A stretch of DNA of 64,000 nt from contig CAWGOT010000003.1 of NCBI GenBank assembly GCA_963824275.1, forward strand, positions 2,046,001 through 2,110,000, in the 5' to 3' direction. The notes beneath the pieces were generated by a model. It was not told where the DNA came from and did no database searches. It saw nothing but the letters and a program-made list of their open reading frames with translations. Position 1 is the stretch's first letter. Every line of letters starts with the position of its first letter. Source of the stretch: JANXQG01 sp963824275. Its GTDB lineage: Bacteria; Planctomycetota; Planctomycetia; Pirellulales; Thermoguttaceae. Position numbers and translations under genes: made by a program. Positions 1 through 8,429 of the stretch are shown here, piece by piece.

Positions 1-1450
1 CGACCGCGCCGCCGGCGGAGAGGCTGGCCTGTTTCTGCCGGGCAACTTCTTCCGCCCTGGCCGCCTGGGCCTTCTGCGCGGCAAGATCCGCCAGACGCGG
101 CTGGCCAGCCTGGCGATAGACCGCGCTGAGATTGTTGAGGTTCTCAGGGCAGCGGCATACAAGCACGCTATGTTCCAACATGCGGACGGCCCCGGCCGTG
201 TCGCCGCTGTGTGCCAGGAGCACGCCCAGGTCGTTCGCCGCCATGTAGTTTCGCGGGCAGACCAGGATCGCCGCCTGGAAGAAGACAATCGCCTTCGCCT
301 CGGGAAGAAGGATCTCGGGGTTCGGCTTGCCGGCCAGCGCGGCATGCACCTTGCCCAATGCGCCGAGGGCCATCGAGCCGGCCACTTCCTGCCCTACAGC
401 CACGGCAAGCTGCTCCTGGGCAAAGGTGAAGTATTGTTTCAAAGCCCTCATCGGCTGCAACTGATCGCGCGGCACAGCCTTCAGCACGGGCGTGCGGTGG
501 CTGGCGACGATCGAGGGCAGATCGAGATCGCCTTCGAGCTTTCCCGCGGCGGGAAGGAAGTCCTGGGCTTCTTTGATGGCCGTCAAGGCGGCACTCAAGG
601 CCTGGCTATGGAGGGCCGTGTTGCGATCGTCGTCCAAACCTTGGGCAATCAGGCGGAGCGCGGCGGTGAACTCCGCCCGAGCGGCAAAGCTGGCCCCGCG
701 TCCCGCCAGTTCAAGTCCATGGCGGATCTGCACGTCGGCCTGCGCGGCGATCTTCTCCATCGCCTCGGAACGCATGGGCCCGGTTACCGGCAGGCGGACG
801 GCAGTCGGCGCGGCCGGCGCAGTGGCCGGCGCAGCCGGCGCGGATGCCGGTGCGAAGGGCGGCGCGGAAGGCGGCGCAATTGCAGGTCCCACAAGCGGAA
901 GAACGAAAGGCGGGGGCGGAGTGATCTGCAAGATAGGCATTTCGCACGTGATCGGCGGTGAAGGCTTCTTATCCGCGGCCGACAGCGCGGAACTGCCGCT
1001 CGCTGCCGGCGCCGAGGGCTGAGGCGGCGTCATGGCCACCGCCACCGGTTGCGGCGCGGGGGCGAACAACTCCGGCCCGGCGATGATCGACGGCGGTGGT
1101 GCAGGCGTCTCTGCGGGGCCGTGGATGACGGCCGGCGTGACCGTCGCCATGCCCGGGGCTTGCGGCACGGCTGCCGGGCTTTCCGCCGGCAAGGCAGGCA
1201 TGTACTTGGGCCATGCCGCCTTCACCCGGTCCCACGAGGGCGAGTCGGCAAGCGTGGTATGAAGGGCACGGGGCTGTGGGTCGGAAGCGATGTGCCGTGG
1301 CATGCCGGCGAACCAGGCCGTTCCGATTGCCGCCAGAGCAATCGCGGCGAGTGCGGCGGGGAGGGCCGCGCGCCGAGTTCGTGGTCCGCGTGCGAGGCGG
1401 CTGACCATCCGCACCAATTGGAATCCGTTCATCGCGTACCGCTCCGTCAT
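1..1450 (-). CDS. secreted TPR-like protein, C-terminus beyond window
   Basis: The frame stays open from an ATG at 1450 to the window edge (about 483 codons), so the 3' end is missing. The N-terminus has a basic stretch followed by a hydrophobic segment (about residues 30-50, rich in Ala/Ile), suggesting a membrane anchor or signal. A long Pro/Ala-rich low-complexity linker follows (about residues 60-220). The C-terminal part is helical and TPR-like, with the wording 'ANDLGVLLAHSGD' and 'NLNNLSAVYRQAGQ'. An in-frame ATG at 1432 is an alternative start. Proteins of this form (anchor, Pro-rich linker, TPR) are common in Pirellulales and are of unknown function. The precise role cannot be stated from sequence. 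Confidence 0.7.
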   Translation of the reverse strand, partial: MTERYAMNGFQLVRMVSRLARGPRTRRAALPAALAAIALAAIGTAWFAGMPRHIASDPQPRALHTTLADSPSWDRVKAAWPKYMPALPAESPAAVPQAPGMATVTPAVIHGPAETPAPPPSIIAGPELFAPAPQPVAVAMTPPQPSAPAASGSSALSAADKKPSPPITCEMPILQITPPPPFVLPLVGPAIAPPSAPPFAPASAPAAPATAPAAPTAVRLPVTGPMRSEAMEKIAAQADVQIRHGLELAGRGASFAARAEFTAALRLIAQGLDDDRNTALHSQALSAALTAIKEAQDFLPAAGKLEGDLDLPSIVASHRTPVLKAVPRDQLQPMRALKQYFTFAQEQLAVAVGQEVAGSMALGALGKVHAALAGKPNPEILLPEAKAIVFFQAAILVCPRNYMAANDLGVLLAHSGDTAGAVRMLEHSVLVCRCPENLNNLSAVYRQAGQPRLADLAAQKAQAARAEEVARQKQASLSAGGAV

Positions 1451-1685
1451 TCGTTGACGATCCTACCTGTTGTCTCGGATCGACCGGATTTTCAGAGCGG
1501 GATAAGGGAAATCGGCTTTACGCGCGGCCGCAGGGCGATAGGTCGTCGGAACAGGCGTTACAGGCGATGCCAGCCGCCCTGCGCAACCGCACGCAGGCGT
1601 TACAATCGTCGTCACCCGCAGATACCTGCCGGTTGGCAGATTCGCCAGAGTCGAAGCACCGGCTGAAGCATAGCTTGCCGGAATC

Positions 1686-1747
1686 CCGTAGGACGGATTG
1701 CTAACCCGTCCGTGATTCCCAAGACGGATTAGCAATCCGTCCTACGG
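1686..1747. repeat. perfect 19-bp inverted repeat (REP-like or terminator)
   Basis: The arms 1686-1704 and 1729-1747 are exact reverse complements (outer end CCGTAGGACGGATTGCTAA) around a 24-nt loop that itself repeats part of the arm. It fills the gap of about 326 bp between the minus-strand gene starting at 1450 and the 3' end of the propeller gene at 1777. It could end transcription of the propeller gene, or it could be one of the short mobile palindromes frequent in planctomycete genomes. No T-tract follows, so a classical intrinsic terminator is unlikely. Confidence 0.75.
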
Positions 1748-1776
1748 TGATTGACCAAGTTATTTCGGTGCGAGCC

Positions 1777-3426
1777 TTAATTTCCGAAGGGGTCGTCGTC
1801 GGCCGGTTTCTTGCCCTTGTCGGGAGTGGTTTCCGGGGCCTTCTCCGCGGGCTTGCCGCCAGCCGGAGCGCCGGCCTTGCCTGCGGCGGTGGGGTCCGCG
1901 CCGAAATCGACATCATCCGCTGGTGCGGCCTTCTTGCCCTTTCCGGCAGCCGGGGCGCCGGCCTTGCCTGCGGGGAGCGTCTCCTTGCCAAAGTCCACGT
2001 CGGCATCGTCCTTCTTGCCCGCGGTCTTCTTGGCCGCAGGGCGAGACGCCGCCTTCGACGCATCGCTCGAGCCGAGGGGGGACGTCAGTTTCGGCGCCGC
2101 CTTCGAGAGATCGTTCTGTCCGGCTTTGCGGGCCGCGTTGTAGGCTACCGGATTGGTCTGTTCCACCTCGCGCAGGCAGACGATGTCGCCCTCCGGAGTC
2201 GCCAGGTAGATCCGATCGCTGTCGGCGTTGGCGATCTTGATCGGCAGTCCGCTGGCCGGCAGGCTGTCGAGCGTCGTGCCGTTGCGGACATCGAGGATCC
2301 TCAGGCGGCCCACCTTGTCGGCCGCATAGACCCGCTGCTTCCCCAAGGCGACGAAATGCATGATTTCCGGGGCCCACCACATCTGCTTGCCGGTCTTGGC
2401 ATTGAGGCAGAACATGCCGCCCAGTTCGGTGGTCGCAAACAGGCGATCCTCGATTACCACGGGAGAATCGATGACCGGATCCGACGTGGCGAACTTCCAA
2501 AGAAGATCGCCGGAGCGTTCCAGCACAGCATAGACGTTGCCATCGCTCGAACCGCCGTAAATCACGTTGGAATCGCTCGGCTGCTTGGGGTCGCGCGGCA
2601 GGTAAGCGGGCGGGCTGCTGAAGCTGCCGTTGGCGACCAGGCGGTATTTCGTCGTGAAGGTGTCTTCCGCGCGGCGGTCGATGCGGCCGAGGTAGAGATA
2701 GCCGCGATCGGTGACCCAGGTCACGAACTCCTCGTCGCGGTTCTGGGTGGTTATCACCGGCGGAACGAGGGCCCTGCCTCCCGAGCTGCACGCCAGCGGC
2801 GGGATGTAATCCTGGCGGATGCGGATGTTCTCGCGGCGTTCTTCCTCGGCCTTCTTGGCCGCTTCTTTCTTCTCCTCCTCCGTCATGTCCGTGGCCTTGG
2901 GATCGAGCTTGTGGAACTCGACGGCGGCGTCCGTGATCGGCTCCAGGCGATAGGCCATGATCATGCCGCTGACCATCGGCACGTACGCCCTCCTGCTGCT
3001 CAGGGCAGGTCCGCCGCCGGGAGCGCCGTCGACCTTGGTTTGATAGAGGAGATCGCCGGTATAGCGATTCAGGACGTAGAGCGTGGAACCGTTGACCGTG
3101 GCCACCAGGTCGCGGAATGCGCCGGGGGGAAGGCTGGGATGATCGGGCTGCCCGACCATTTTCGACCACAGCTTCTGGCCCGTTTCGGCGTCGATCGCTT
3201 CCAGGGTGGCGCGGGTCGATTGCGCGTAGAGCGTGCCGTCGCAGAGCACGACGTCCTGCAAGCGGCTTTGGCCGCGGTTGACCTGGGCCTGCGTGACCCA
3301 CACGCGAGTCAGTCCGCACCGCTGGGCCGTCGCTTCGCTAATGAATGCATCGTCCCCGGCGGCCGCCGGTTGCCCGGCCCAGGACAATACCGCCCCCGTC
3401 GTCGCGACCAACAAGAAATATCGCAT
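1777..3426 (-). CDS. secreted PQQ-like beta-propeller protein
   Basis: This is a 549-aa protein. The start was set at 3426 because it gives a clean signal peptide (MRYFLLVATTGAVLSWAG, then a QPAAAG cleavage region). The open frame extends further upstream but without protein-like sequence. The body shows repeated PQQ-type blades (for example 'ATLEAIDAETGQKLW', 'GNVYAVLERSGDLLWKF', 'GGMFCLNAKTGKQMWW'), which fold as a beta-propeller. A charged segment rich in E/K lies near residues 185-205. The C-terminus is low-complexity Lys/Ala/Pro with repeated 'DVDFG' and ends in 'DDPFGN', a tail often seen in planctomycete exported proteins. The likely location is periplasmic or the cell envelope. Substrate or partner is unknown, and the enzyme-type PQQ site cannot be confirmed. 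Confidence 0.8.
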   Translation of the reverse strand: MRYFLLVATTGAVLSWAGQPAAAGDDAFISEATAQRCGLTRVWVTQAQVNRGQSRLQDVVLCDGTLYAQSTRATLEAIDAETGQKLWSKMVGQPDHPSLPPGAFRDLVATVNGSTLYVLNRYTGDLLYQTKVDGAPGGGPALSSRRAYVPMVSGMIMAYRLEPITDAAVEFHKLDPKATDMTEEEKKEAAKKAEEERRENIRIRQDYIPPLACSSGGRALVPPVITTQNRDEEFVTWVTDRGYLYLGRIDRRAEDTFTTKYRLVANGSFSSPPAYLPRDPKQPSDSNVIYGGSSDGNVYAVLERSGDLLWKFATSDPVIDSPVVIEDRLFATTELGGMFCLNAKTGKQMWWAPEIMHFVALGKQRVYAADKVGRLRILDVRNGTTLDSLPASGLPIKIANADSDRIYLATPEGDIVCLREVEQTNPVAYNAARKAGQNDLSKAAPKLTSPLGSSDASKAASRPAAKKTAGKKDDADVDFGKETLPAGKAGAPAAGKGKKAAPADDVDFGADPTAAGKAGAPAGGKPAEKAPETTPDKGKKPADDDPFGN

Positions 3427-3642
3427 CGCCCTTCTCCCACATGCTTTGGAAAGGAATCGTACTCGAAAGACGGGACCAGCACGTGCCGCCCCACCGTTTC
3501 CATGATAGTCCAAGCTGGCGGGAAAAGCACGCGGAAAAACCGATGTCCCTAAGGGAGATTTCCTCAATCCGCAGGCTACTGGCGGGACTCGCCTATGCTC
3601 GGCCCGCCCTACTCGCCTACTCCCCCATCTGGGTGAATCGGC

Positions 3643-3671
3643 TTGACATCGATACGTCTTCCGCCTAATCT
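3643..3671 (+). promoter_or_regulatory. sigma70-like promoter for the GNAT gene
   Basis: TTGACA (3643-3648), a 17-bp spacer and TAATCT (3666-3671) match the vegetative consensus closely. It points at the acetyltransferase start at 3753, about 75 nt downstream of the expected start point. The rest of the 3427-3752 gap shows no gene. Confidence 0.65.
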
Positions 3672-3752
3672 TAACCGAGGCGTCGGCCCTGCGGAAAGTG
3701 CGGTGCTGGCGTCTGAAACTGGAAAGGCCAAAAACTCCCGCGGAAAGTAGCC

Positions 3753-4427
3753 ATGGAATCGCGTAGCGTACCAAAACACGACTTTCCCATGCGATTCAGC
3801 CTCAAGGGCAGGACGGTAATCTTGCGTCCCTTGGCGGCTGAAGATGCCCAGCAAATGATCGCCTTCGCCGGGGCGCTTTCCGAGGATGACTTGCTTTTCC
3901 TCGAACGCGACATTACCCAGCCTGCCGAAGTGGAGGCCTGGATCAAGGACACTTTGGAGGGGCGTGTGGTCACGCTTGTGGCCTGGGAAGACGACGCCAT
4001 TGTGGGCTACGCGACCTTTAACCGGGGGCATGTGCGCTGGACGTATCATGTCGCAGAGCTTCGCGTGGTGGTAGCGCAGTCAGCCCGCGAAATTGGAATC
4101 GGCCGGCTCTTGCTGGAGTTGGCGTTCGAGATGGTTCTGGACATCGGGGTTACGAAAGTCATCGCCCGCATGGCGCCGGAACAGACCGGCGCGTTGAAGC
4201 TCTTCAAGCGGCTTGGCTTTGCCCAGGAAGCGCACTTGCGGGATCATGCCGTGGACGCGAACGGGCACACGCACGACCTGCTGGTGCTCAGCTTCCACAT
4301 CCCCACGCATCGGGAGAAATGTTGCGAGTTGTGCGGGATTCCTGTCTTGGAAGCCCTGTTCCTGGACGGATCCAGGCTCTGTTCGAGTTGCTATGAAACT
4401 CGGTACAACGAGCTCGGGACCGGTTAA
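3753..4427 (+). CDS. GNAT-family N-acetyltransferase with C-terminal zinc-ribbon-like tail
   Basis: A 224-aa protein. Residues about 15-165 form a GNAT fold: 'LRPLAAEDAQQM' at the first strand, a long insertion 'LSEDDLLFLERDI', then the acetyl-CoA-binding strand and helix 'LRVVVAQSAREIGIGRLLLE' (the family motif is Q/RxxGxG/A; here the loop reads 'REIGIGRLL'), and 'KLFKRLGFAQEA' near the end. The tail adds two cysteine pairs, 'CCELCG' and 'CSSCY', about 22 residues apart, which looks like a small zinc ribbon and is not part of the usual GNAT core. The substrate cannot be predicted. A strong promoter lies upstream and a palindrome follows the stop, so it is probably monocistronic. Confidence 0.8.
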   Translation: MESRSVPKHDFPMRFSLKGRTVILRPLAAEDAQQMIAFAGALSEDDLLFLERDITQPAEVEAWIKDTLEGRVVTLVAWEDDAIVGYATFNRGHVRWTYHVAELRVVVAQSAREIGIGRLLLELAFEMVLDIGVTKVIARMAPEQTGALKLFKRLGFAQEAHLRDHAVDANGHTHDLLVLSFHIPTHREKCCELCGIPVLEALFLDGSRLCSSCYETRYNELGTG

Positions 4428-4460
4428 GACCGGCGAGTACACAGGTGTCGCGTTCTCGAC

Positions 4461-4516
4461 GTACTCATCACGCTCCGCCGTGATGGCGTTTCATCACGGC
4501 GGAGCGTGATGAGTAC
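4461..4516. repeat. perfect 25-bp inverted repeat
   Basis: The arms 4461-4485 and 4492-4516 (outer end GTACTCATCACGCTCCGCCG) are exact reverse complements around a 6-nt loop. It occupies most of the gap between the GNAT stop (4427) and the next start (4525), so the transcript of the next gene would begin with, or pass through, a very stable hairpin immediately 5' of the start codon. Confidence 0.8.
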
Positions 4517-4524
4517 GGTTTGCC

Positions 4525-5496
4525 ATGTCTTTCCTCCTCGGTGTTGACGAAGCGGGCTACGGCCCGAACCTGGGGCCGCTGGCCATCTCGGCCAGCGTCT
4601 GGGAAGTGCCGGAGGGGGTCCGCGGCGAGGAACTCTACGAGCGGCTGCAAACCGTGATCGCCCCGGCTGCCGCACGATCGGCAAAGGCCGCAGGCCAACG
4701 AGTTGCCATCGCCGACTCGAAGGTGCTCTATCAATCGGGCAAGGGCCTGAGACTGCTGGAACGCGGACTTTGGGCCGCCTGGTCGCTGATCAACCAGCGG
4801 CCGGCCGTTTGCGGCAACGTCTGGAAACTCCTCACCGGCGCCGACGCCGGACCACGCTGCGAGGCGCTCTGCCATGGCTGGGATCGGCTGCCGGCGCCGC
4901 GCGACTTCGATGCGGCGGAAATCGATCGGCTGCATCCAATCCTGTGCCAGGCGCTGGATCAGGCGGGTGTGCGGCTGGTCGCTCTACAGAGCATCGCTAT
5001 CTTTCCCCGTGAGTTCAACGAAACGGTTGACCGCTGCGAATCGAAGGGGGCGGCCCTCTCGCACTGGACCTTGCAACTCGTAGCCCGCATGATCGAGCCG
5101 CTGGGCGATGCGCCGGTCGCGGTCCTTTGCGACAAGCACGGCGGGCGGGACCATTACCTGCCGCTGCTGATGCACTTCTTTCCCGATCGGTTCATCGAGG
5201 TCGTCAGCGAAGGGCGGCTGAAGAGCGTCTACCGCTTTGGACTGGCCCAACAGCGGGTGGAGATCGCGTTCCAGGCCAAGGGCGAATCGCATCTGCCGAC
5301 CGCCCTGGCCTCGATGGCCTCGAAATACCTCCGCGAACTGGCGATGGAGGCCTTCAATGACTTCTGGATTCAACAGGTCGCGGACCTCCGTCCCACGGCG
5401 GGTTACCCGGTCGATGCCAGGCGATTCAAGGCCGACATCGCCCGTGCGCAGCAATCGCTGGGCATCGAGGATAGAATAGTGTGGCGAACCAAATAG
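4525..5496 (+). CDS. ribonuclease HII-like protein
   Basis: A 323-aa protein that starts 'LLGVDEAGYGPNLGPLAI', which matches the RNase HII/HIII active-site strand (family GxDEAGRGxxxGP) with the first catalytic Asp-Glu at residues 8-9. 'IADSKVLY' resembles the family DSK motif. 'VLCDKHGGRDHYLPLL' may supply the next acidic residue. Known role of the family: cleaving the RNA of RNA-DNA hybrids. The Tyr replacing Arg in DEAGxG and the length (over 100 aa longer than bacterial HII) set it apart, so activity and substrate may differ. It is followed after 10 bp by sixA and is probably co-transcribed with it. A genuine rnhA lies at 43.4 kb. Confidence 0.65.
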   Translation: MSFLLGVDEAGYGPNLGPLAISASVWEVPEGVRGEELYERLQTVIAPAAARSAKAAGQRVAIADSKVLYQSGKGLRLLERGLWAAWSLINQRPAVCGNVWKLLTGADAGPRCEALCHGWDRLPAPRDFDAAEIDRLHPILCQALDQAGVRLVALQSIAIFPREFNETVDRCESKGAALSHWTLQLVARMIEPLGDAPVAVLCDKHGGRDHYLPLLMHFFPDRFIEVVSEGRLKSVYRFGLAQQRVEIAFQAKGESHLPTALASMASKYLRELAMEAFNDFWIQQVADLRPTAGYPVDARRFKADIARAQQSLGIEDRIVWRTK

Positions 5497-5506
5497 GAGA
5501 ACTATC

Positions 5507-6001
5507 ATGGAACTGTTCATTATCCGCCATGCCTGGGCGGCCGAGCGCGATGAGGCTGCCTATCCGGACGACTCGCTTCGACCGTTGACCGACAAGGGCC
5601 GCAAGCGTTTCGCCGCCATGATCGAGGTCCTGGTCCCGCGAGGGCTTTCCCCGCAGTTGATCGTCACCAGCCCTATGTTGCGTTGCCTGCAAACAGCCGA
5701 GATCCTTGCGGCGGCCCTCGGCGAGGGCACCAAGATCGTCCAGCGAAAAGAACTGCTCCCCGGCGGCGATCCGAAGCATCTGCTTTCCCGGACGGAGCAA
5801 CTCGCCTCCGGGCTGGATCGAGTGGCTTGGGTCGGCCATGCCCCGGACGTTGGTTACTTGGCTGCCGGGCTGTTGGGCGTGGAAAACGGCTGGCTGGAAA
5901 TGAAGAAGGGGGCGATTGCCGCCCTGGAATTTCCCGCTTCGCCCGAACTTGGCCGCGGCGAACTCCAATGGCTGGTGACGGCGAAGATTTTGGGACTCTA
6001 A
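5507..6001 (+). CDS. sixA: SixA-type phosphohistidine phosphatase
   Basis: A 164-aa, single-domain histidine phosphatase. The catalytic 'IIRHAWA' near the N-terminus corresponds to the RHG/RHA motif. 'SPMLRCLQTAEIL' carries the second phosphate-binding arginine, and 'WVGHAPDV' supplies the second active-site His. The short form with RHA is typical of SixA, which removes phosphate from histidine in phosphorelay or PTS-like proteins. The start at 5507 follows a purine-rich stretch (AATAGGAGAACTATC), a good ribosome-binding site. It lies 10 bp after the RNase HII-like gene. Its stop codon is inside the long inverted repeat shared with the convergent gene at 6134. Confidence 0.85.
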   Translation: MELFIIRHAWAAERDEAAYPDDSLRPLTDKGRKRFAAMIEVLVPRGLSPQLIVTSPMLRCLQTAEILAAALGEGTKIVQRKELLPGGDPKHLLSRTEQLASGLDRVAWVGHAPDVGYLAAGLLGVENGWLEMKKGAIAALEFPASPELGRGELQWLVTAKILGL

Positions 6002-6140
6002 ATGACCTTTCACGATTCTGGGAGGTTATCGAAGCCCGACGCGCAAGCGAGGATTATGGGCCGAAGCTCTTGGAAAACACATTCCTCGCTTGCGCGTCGG
6101 GCTTCTATGCGTCCCAGAATCGTGAACGGTCATTTAGAGA
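5996..6140. repeat. 145-bp nested inverted repeat between convergent genes
   Basis: The outer arms begin CTCTAAATGACC at 5996 and end with its complement at 6140 (about 28 bp with one mismatch, running into CACGATTCTGGGA). The inner arms 6031-6053 and 6083-6105 (GAAGCCCGACGCGCAAGCGA...) are perfect over 23 bp. Both flanking genes end inside the outer arms (TAA at 5999-6001 and at 6134-6136), so the element supplies both stop codons and probably a bidirectional transcription end. The inner core (CGACGCGCAAGCGAGG) recurs near 17237 and, in altered form, near 63970. Confidence 0.8.
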
Positions 6141-6760
6141 TCTCCGCCTCCCGCCAGCCCGACTCCTTTCAAATGCCCGACCTCGTTGAGCGAGTGCAGT
6201 CGCACGACTGCGCCGTCGATCTCCAGCCGCGAGATCGACGCGTTCTCCAGCATGAAAGGACTCCGCTGGGCGGGGATCTCCAAGAGCGACTTGAAGGCAG
6301 CCGCCAGGATCGCGCCGTGGCTGACGACGATCACCCGCCCGTAATCACCCTGGGCGATCGATTCCAGGACCGCGCGGCCGCGGTGCATGAGGGCCCGGCG
6401 CGATTCGCCGCCCGGCACGGCGTAGTCCGGATCGCCGCTCCGCCAGAGGGCATATTCTTCCGGGCAGATCTGGTCCAACTCATCCCGGCTATGGCCTTGA
6501 AAGATGCCGACCTTGATCTCGATCAAAGCGGGCTCCTCGCGGATGGGAAGCGCCAAGGCTGCGGAGATCGGCTCGGCGGTCTCGCGGGCCCGCCGCAAAG
6601 GGCTGCAGAAGATGGCCTCGGCGTCGAAACCCTGACAAACCTCGGCCACGGCCGCGGCCTGCCTGCGGCCGAGTTCCGAGAGGGGAATATTCAAATGCCC
6701 TTGAACACGGCCTTCGGCGTTATAGGTGCTCTCGCCGTGGCGAATGCAGTACAGCAGCAT
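6134..6760 (-). CDS. histidine phosphatase family protein (phosphoglycerate mutase-like)
   Basis: A 208-aa protein with the catalytic 'CIRHGESTYNAEGRVQGH' at residues 5-22, 'SELGRRQAAAVAE', 'FCSPLRRARETAEPIS' (second arginine), a glutamate region 'EIKVGIFQGHSRDEL' and 'VVSHGAILAA' with the second active-site His. This is the broad branch that includes cofactor-dependent phosphoglycerate mutase, GpmB, CobC and PhoE-type phosphatases. Substrate cannot be assigned. It converges on sixA, so two histidine phosphatases of different branches lie tail to tail. Confidence 0.8.
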   Translation of the reverse strand: MLLYCIRHGESTYNAEGRVQGHLNIPLSELGRRQAAAVAEVCQGFDAEAIFCSPLRRARETAEPISAALALPIREEPALIEIKVGIFQGHSRDELDQICPEEYALWRSGDPDYAVPGGESRRALMHRGRAVLESIAQGDYGRVIVVSHGAILAAAFKSLLEIPAQRSPFMLENASISRLEIDGAVVRLHSLNEVGHLKGVGLAGGGDL

Positions 6761-6830
6761 GCGTGATTCCCGTTGACATTTCGAGATAACTCAGTTGACG
6801 AAACTCCTGGTATCGCCTATGATACCAACA

Positions 6831-7259
6831 ATGAGCGTGCCTGACATCGTTATCGATACCTGCGTGGTGATTGCAGCCTTGCGTTCGCAACTTGGCGCGT
6901 CCCACCGGTTGCTCTTGAGAGCGGGCACCGGTTTGTTCGAAATGCACCTGTCCGTGCCGCTGCTGCTTGAGTATGAGCAGGTCGCGAAACGCCAGTGTAG
7001 CGAACTCGGACTTACTCCGCAAACCATTGACGATATTTTGGACTTCCTGTGTTCGATTTCTCATCAGCGCGAGGTTCATTACTTATGGCGGCCTGGCCTG
7101 CCTGATCCCGACGATGACATGGTCTTGGAAGTGGCTGTCGCCGGCCGGTGCGACAACATCGTGACGTTCAATTTGCGCGATTTCGCCGGCGCCGATCAAT
7201 TCGGCATTCGAGTGATTACGCCGCAGGAGTTTCTGAAACAGCTTGGAGAGATGAAATGA
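6831..7259 (+). CDS. putative toxin, PIN family (COG1569-like)
   Basis: About 142 aa from the ATG at 6831, chosen because 'MSVPDIVIDTCVVIAALRS' begins exactly at the PIN strand. An ATG at 6819 is also possible. The acidic residues of a PIN ribonuclease are visible: Asp in 'VIDTCV', Glu in 'LLLEYEQVAKR', and 'PDPDDDMVLEVAVAGRCD' then 'IVTFNLRDF' at the end. Known role of the family: Mg2+-dependent endoribonuclease toxin. Its stop overlaps the start of the next gene (ATGA at 7256-7259), the usual coupling in a toxin-antitoxin pair, here with the toxin first. Confidence 0.8.
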   Translation: MSVPDIVIDTCVVIAALRSQLGASHRLLLRAGTGLFEMHLSVPLLLEYEQVAKRQCSELGLTPQTIDDILDFLCSISHQREVHYLWRPGLPDPDDDMVLEVAVAGRCDNIVTFNLRDFAGADQFGIRVITPQEFLKQLGEMK

Positions 7260-7516
7260 GTACCTTGAGCCTTCGACTGCCCGATTCGCTACATGAAATG
7301 GCAAAGCAACTTGCCGAAGAAGAGCATGTCTCGGTCAATCAACTCATTGCATTGGCCCTGGCCGAGAAGATTTCCGCCTTGAAGACCGCCGACTACTTTC
7401 AGCAGCGCGGCAGTCGGGCCAGCCGCGCGAAATTCGAACGGGCAATGTCTACGGTTGCCAGGACGGAGCCGGCGGAAAACGACCGTCTACCGCAGCGGCG
7501 AAAGAAGCCTACTTGA
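7256..7516 (+). CDS. antitoxin, HicB/CopG-like (ribbon-helix-helix)
   Basis: An 86-aa protein. The start ATG at 7256 overlaps the toxin stop and is preceded by GGAGAG. 'TLSLRLPDSLHEMAKQLAEE' followed by 'EHVSVNQLIALALAEKI' is the ribbon-helix-helix arrangement: a beta strand with alternating polar residues, then two helices. The middle segment 'DYFQQRGSRASRAKFERAM' is seen in HicB-like antitoxins that accompany COG1569 PIN toxins. The C-terminus is basic (PQRRKKP). It should bind and neutralise the PIN protein and repress the operon. Confidence 0.8.
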   Translation: MSTLSLRLPDSLHEMAKQLAEEEHVSVNQLIALALAEKISALKTADYFQQRGSRASRAKFERAMSTVARTEPAENDRLPQRRKKPT

Positions 7517-8429
7517 AGACCAAGTTCACGCTTGTGGGTCTTGAGATCGAGGGCCCCTGGAACGTCCCCCTGTTGGCAAACGCCGCCGAGATGTCGGGCG
7601 CAGCGCTGCTGCTGGCCGAGAGCAAGATTGTGTCGACGCAGTGGATACCGCATGCGCTTCAAAAGTCGGCATCGACGAACTGCTGAACCAATTTGACGTG
7701 GTGCTGGCCTGCGAGACGGGCATTCGCAGTCGGCCGGTCTATGAGTATGGCGTGCCGCGGGGAAACGTGGCCGTGATCGTGGGCAATGAGCAGAACGGCA
7801 TTCCCGGCAAGATTCTGAAGAAGGCCCATCAGGTTGTCTCCATACCGATGCTCGGCAAAGGATTGAGTTCCGTCAACGTGGCCGTGGCGGCGGCAATCGT
7901 CCTGTATGTTGCCCAGCGGGATTTCGGACGCAAGCGACTGAGGCCCGCCACGCTTTCGCACCGCGACGTCGATCTTCTCGCCTTTGCTCCTTCGGACCCC
8001 AGCGAGCTTGGCTCATTCCTCCGCAGCGCATGGGCCTTTGGATGGCAGCGCATATTCCTCGCCGATCCGCGTGGCGCGTGGTTCACCAACGATCGCCCAA
8101 CGATCCTGGCCGGTCGAGCGGCCGCGCGTTGCGAGGTCAATCGACTGGTCGTCAGCCCTTGGAAGCAACTGAATTTTGAGGATTACGACGAGGTCGTCGC
8201 GTGCGGCAATACGCGGAGCGGCGAACCGTTGTCGAGATTCACTCTGCCCGATCGCGGCAAAGTGCTCTTGATTTACGGCGGCGCTGGCGAGACGTTGGGT
8301 CCTCGCGAGTCCGCTCGGCAAATCTATGTCGATCACGCCGCCGCCGCGGTCGAGCCCTGTTTTCGACACGCAGGCTCGATTCTCTTATCGGTAGTATCTC
8401 AGCAACTCACGAGGTCCCGACGTGGATAA
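7513..8429 (+). CDS. TrmH/SpoU-family RNA methyltransferase, frame broken near 7620
   Basis: The N-terminal SPOUT segment ('FTLVGLEIEGPWNVPLLANA', 'SGAALLLAE') is read from a TTG at 7513. The rest ('DAVDTACASKVGIDELLNQF', then the SpoU motifs 'VAVIVGNEQNGIPGKIL' and 'SIPMLGKGLSSVNVAVAAA') is in the next frame from about 7620. The change equals one missing base, so a sequencing deletion is likely and a real mutation is possible. The family methylates 2'-O-ribose in tRNA or rRNA using AdoMet bound by a C-terminal knot. After the knot come about 130 residues of unclear function ('WAFGWQRIFLADPRGAWFT'). It overlaps the antitoxin stop and, by 8 nt, rtcB, suggesting one RNA-processing operon. Confidence 0.65.

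Noticed and set aside
1747..3552. 601-codon plus-strand frame
   Set aside because: Antisense to the PQQ-propeller gene, which has a signal peptide and recognisable blades; Arg/Gly/Ala-rich shadow.
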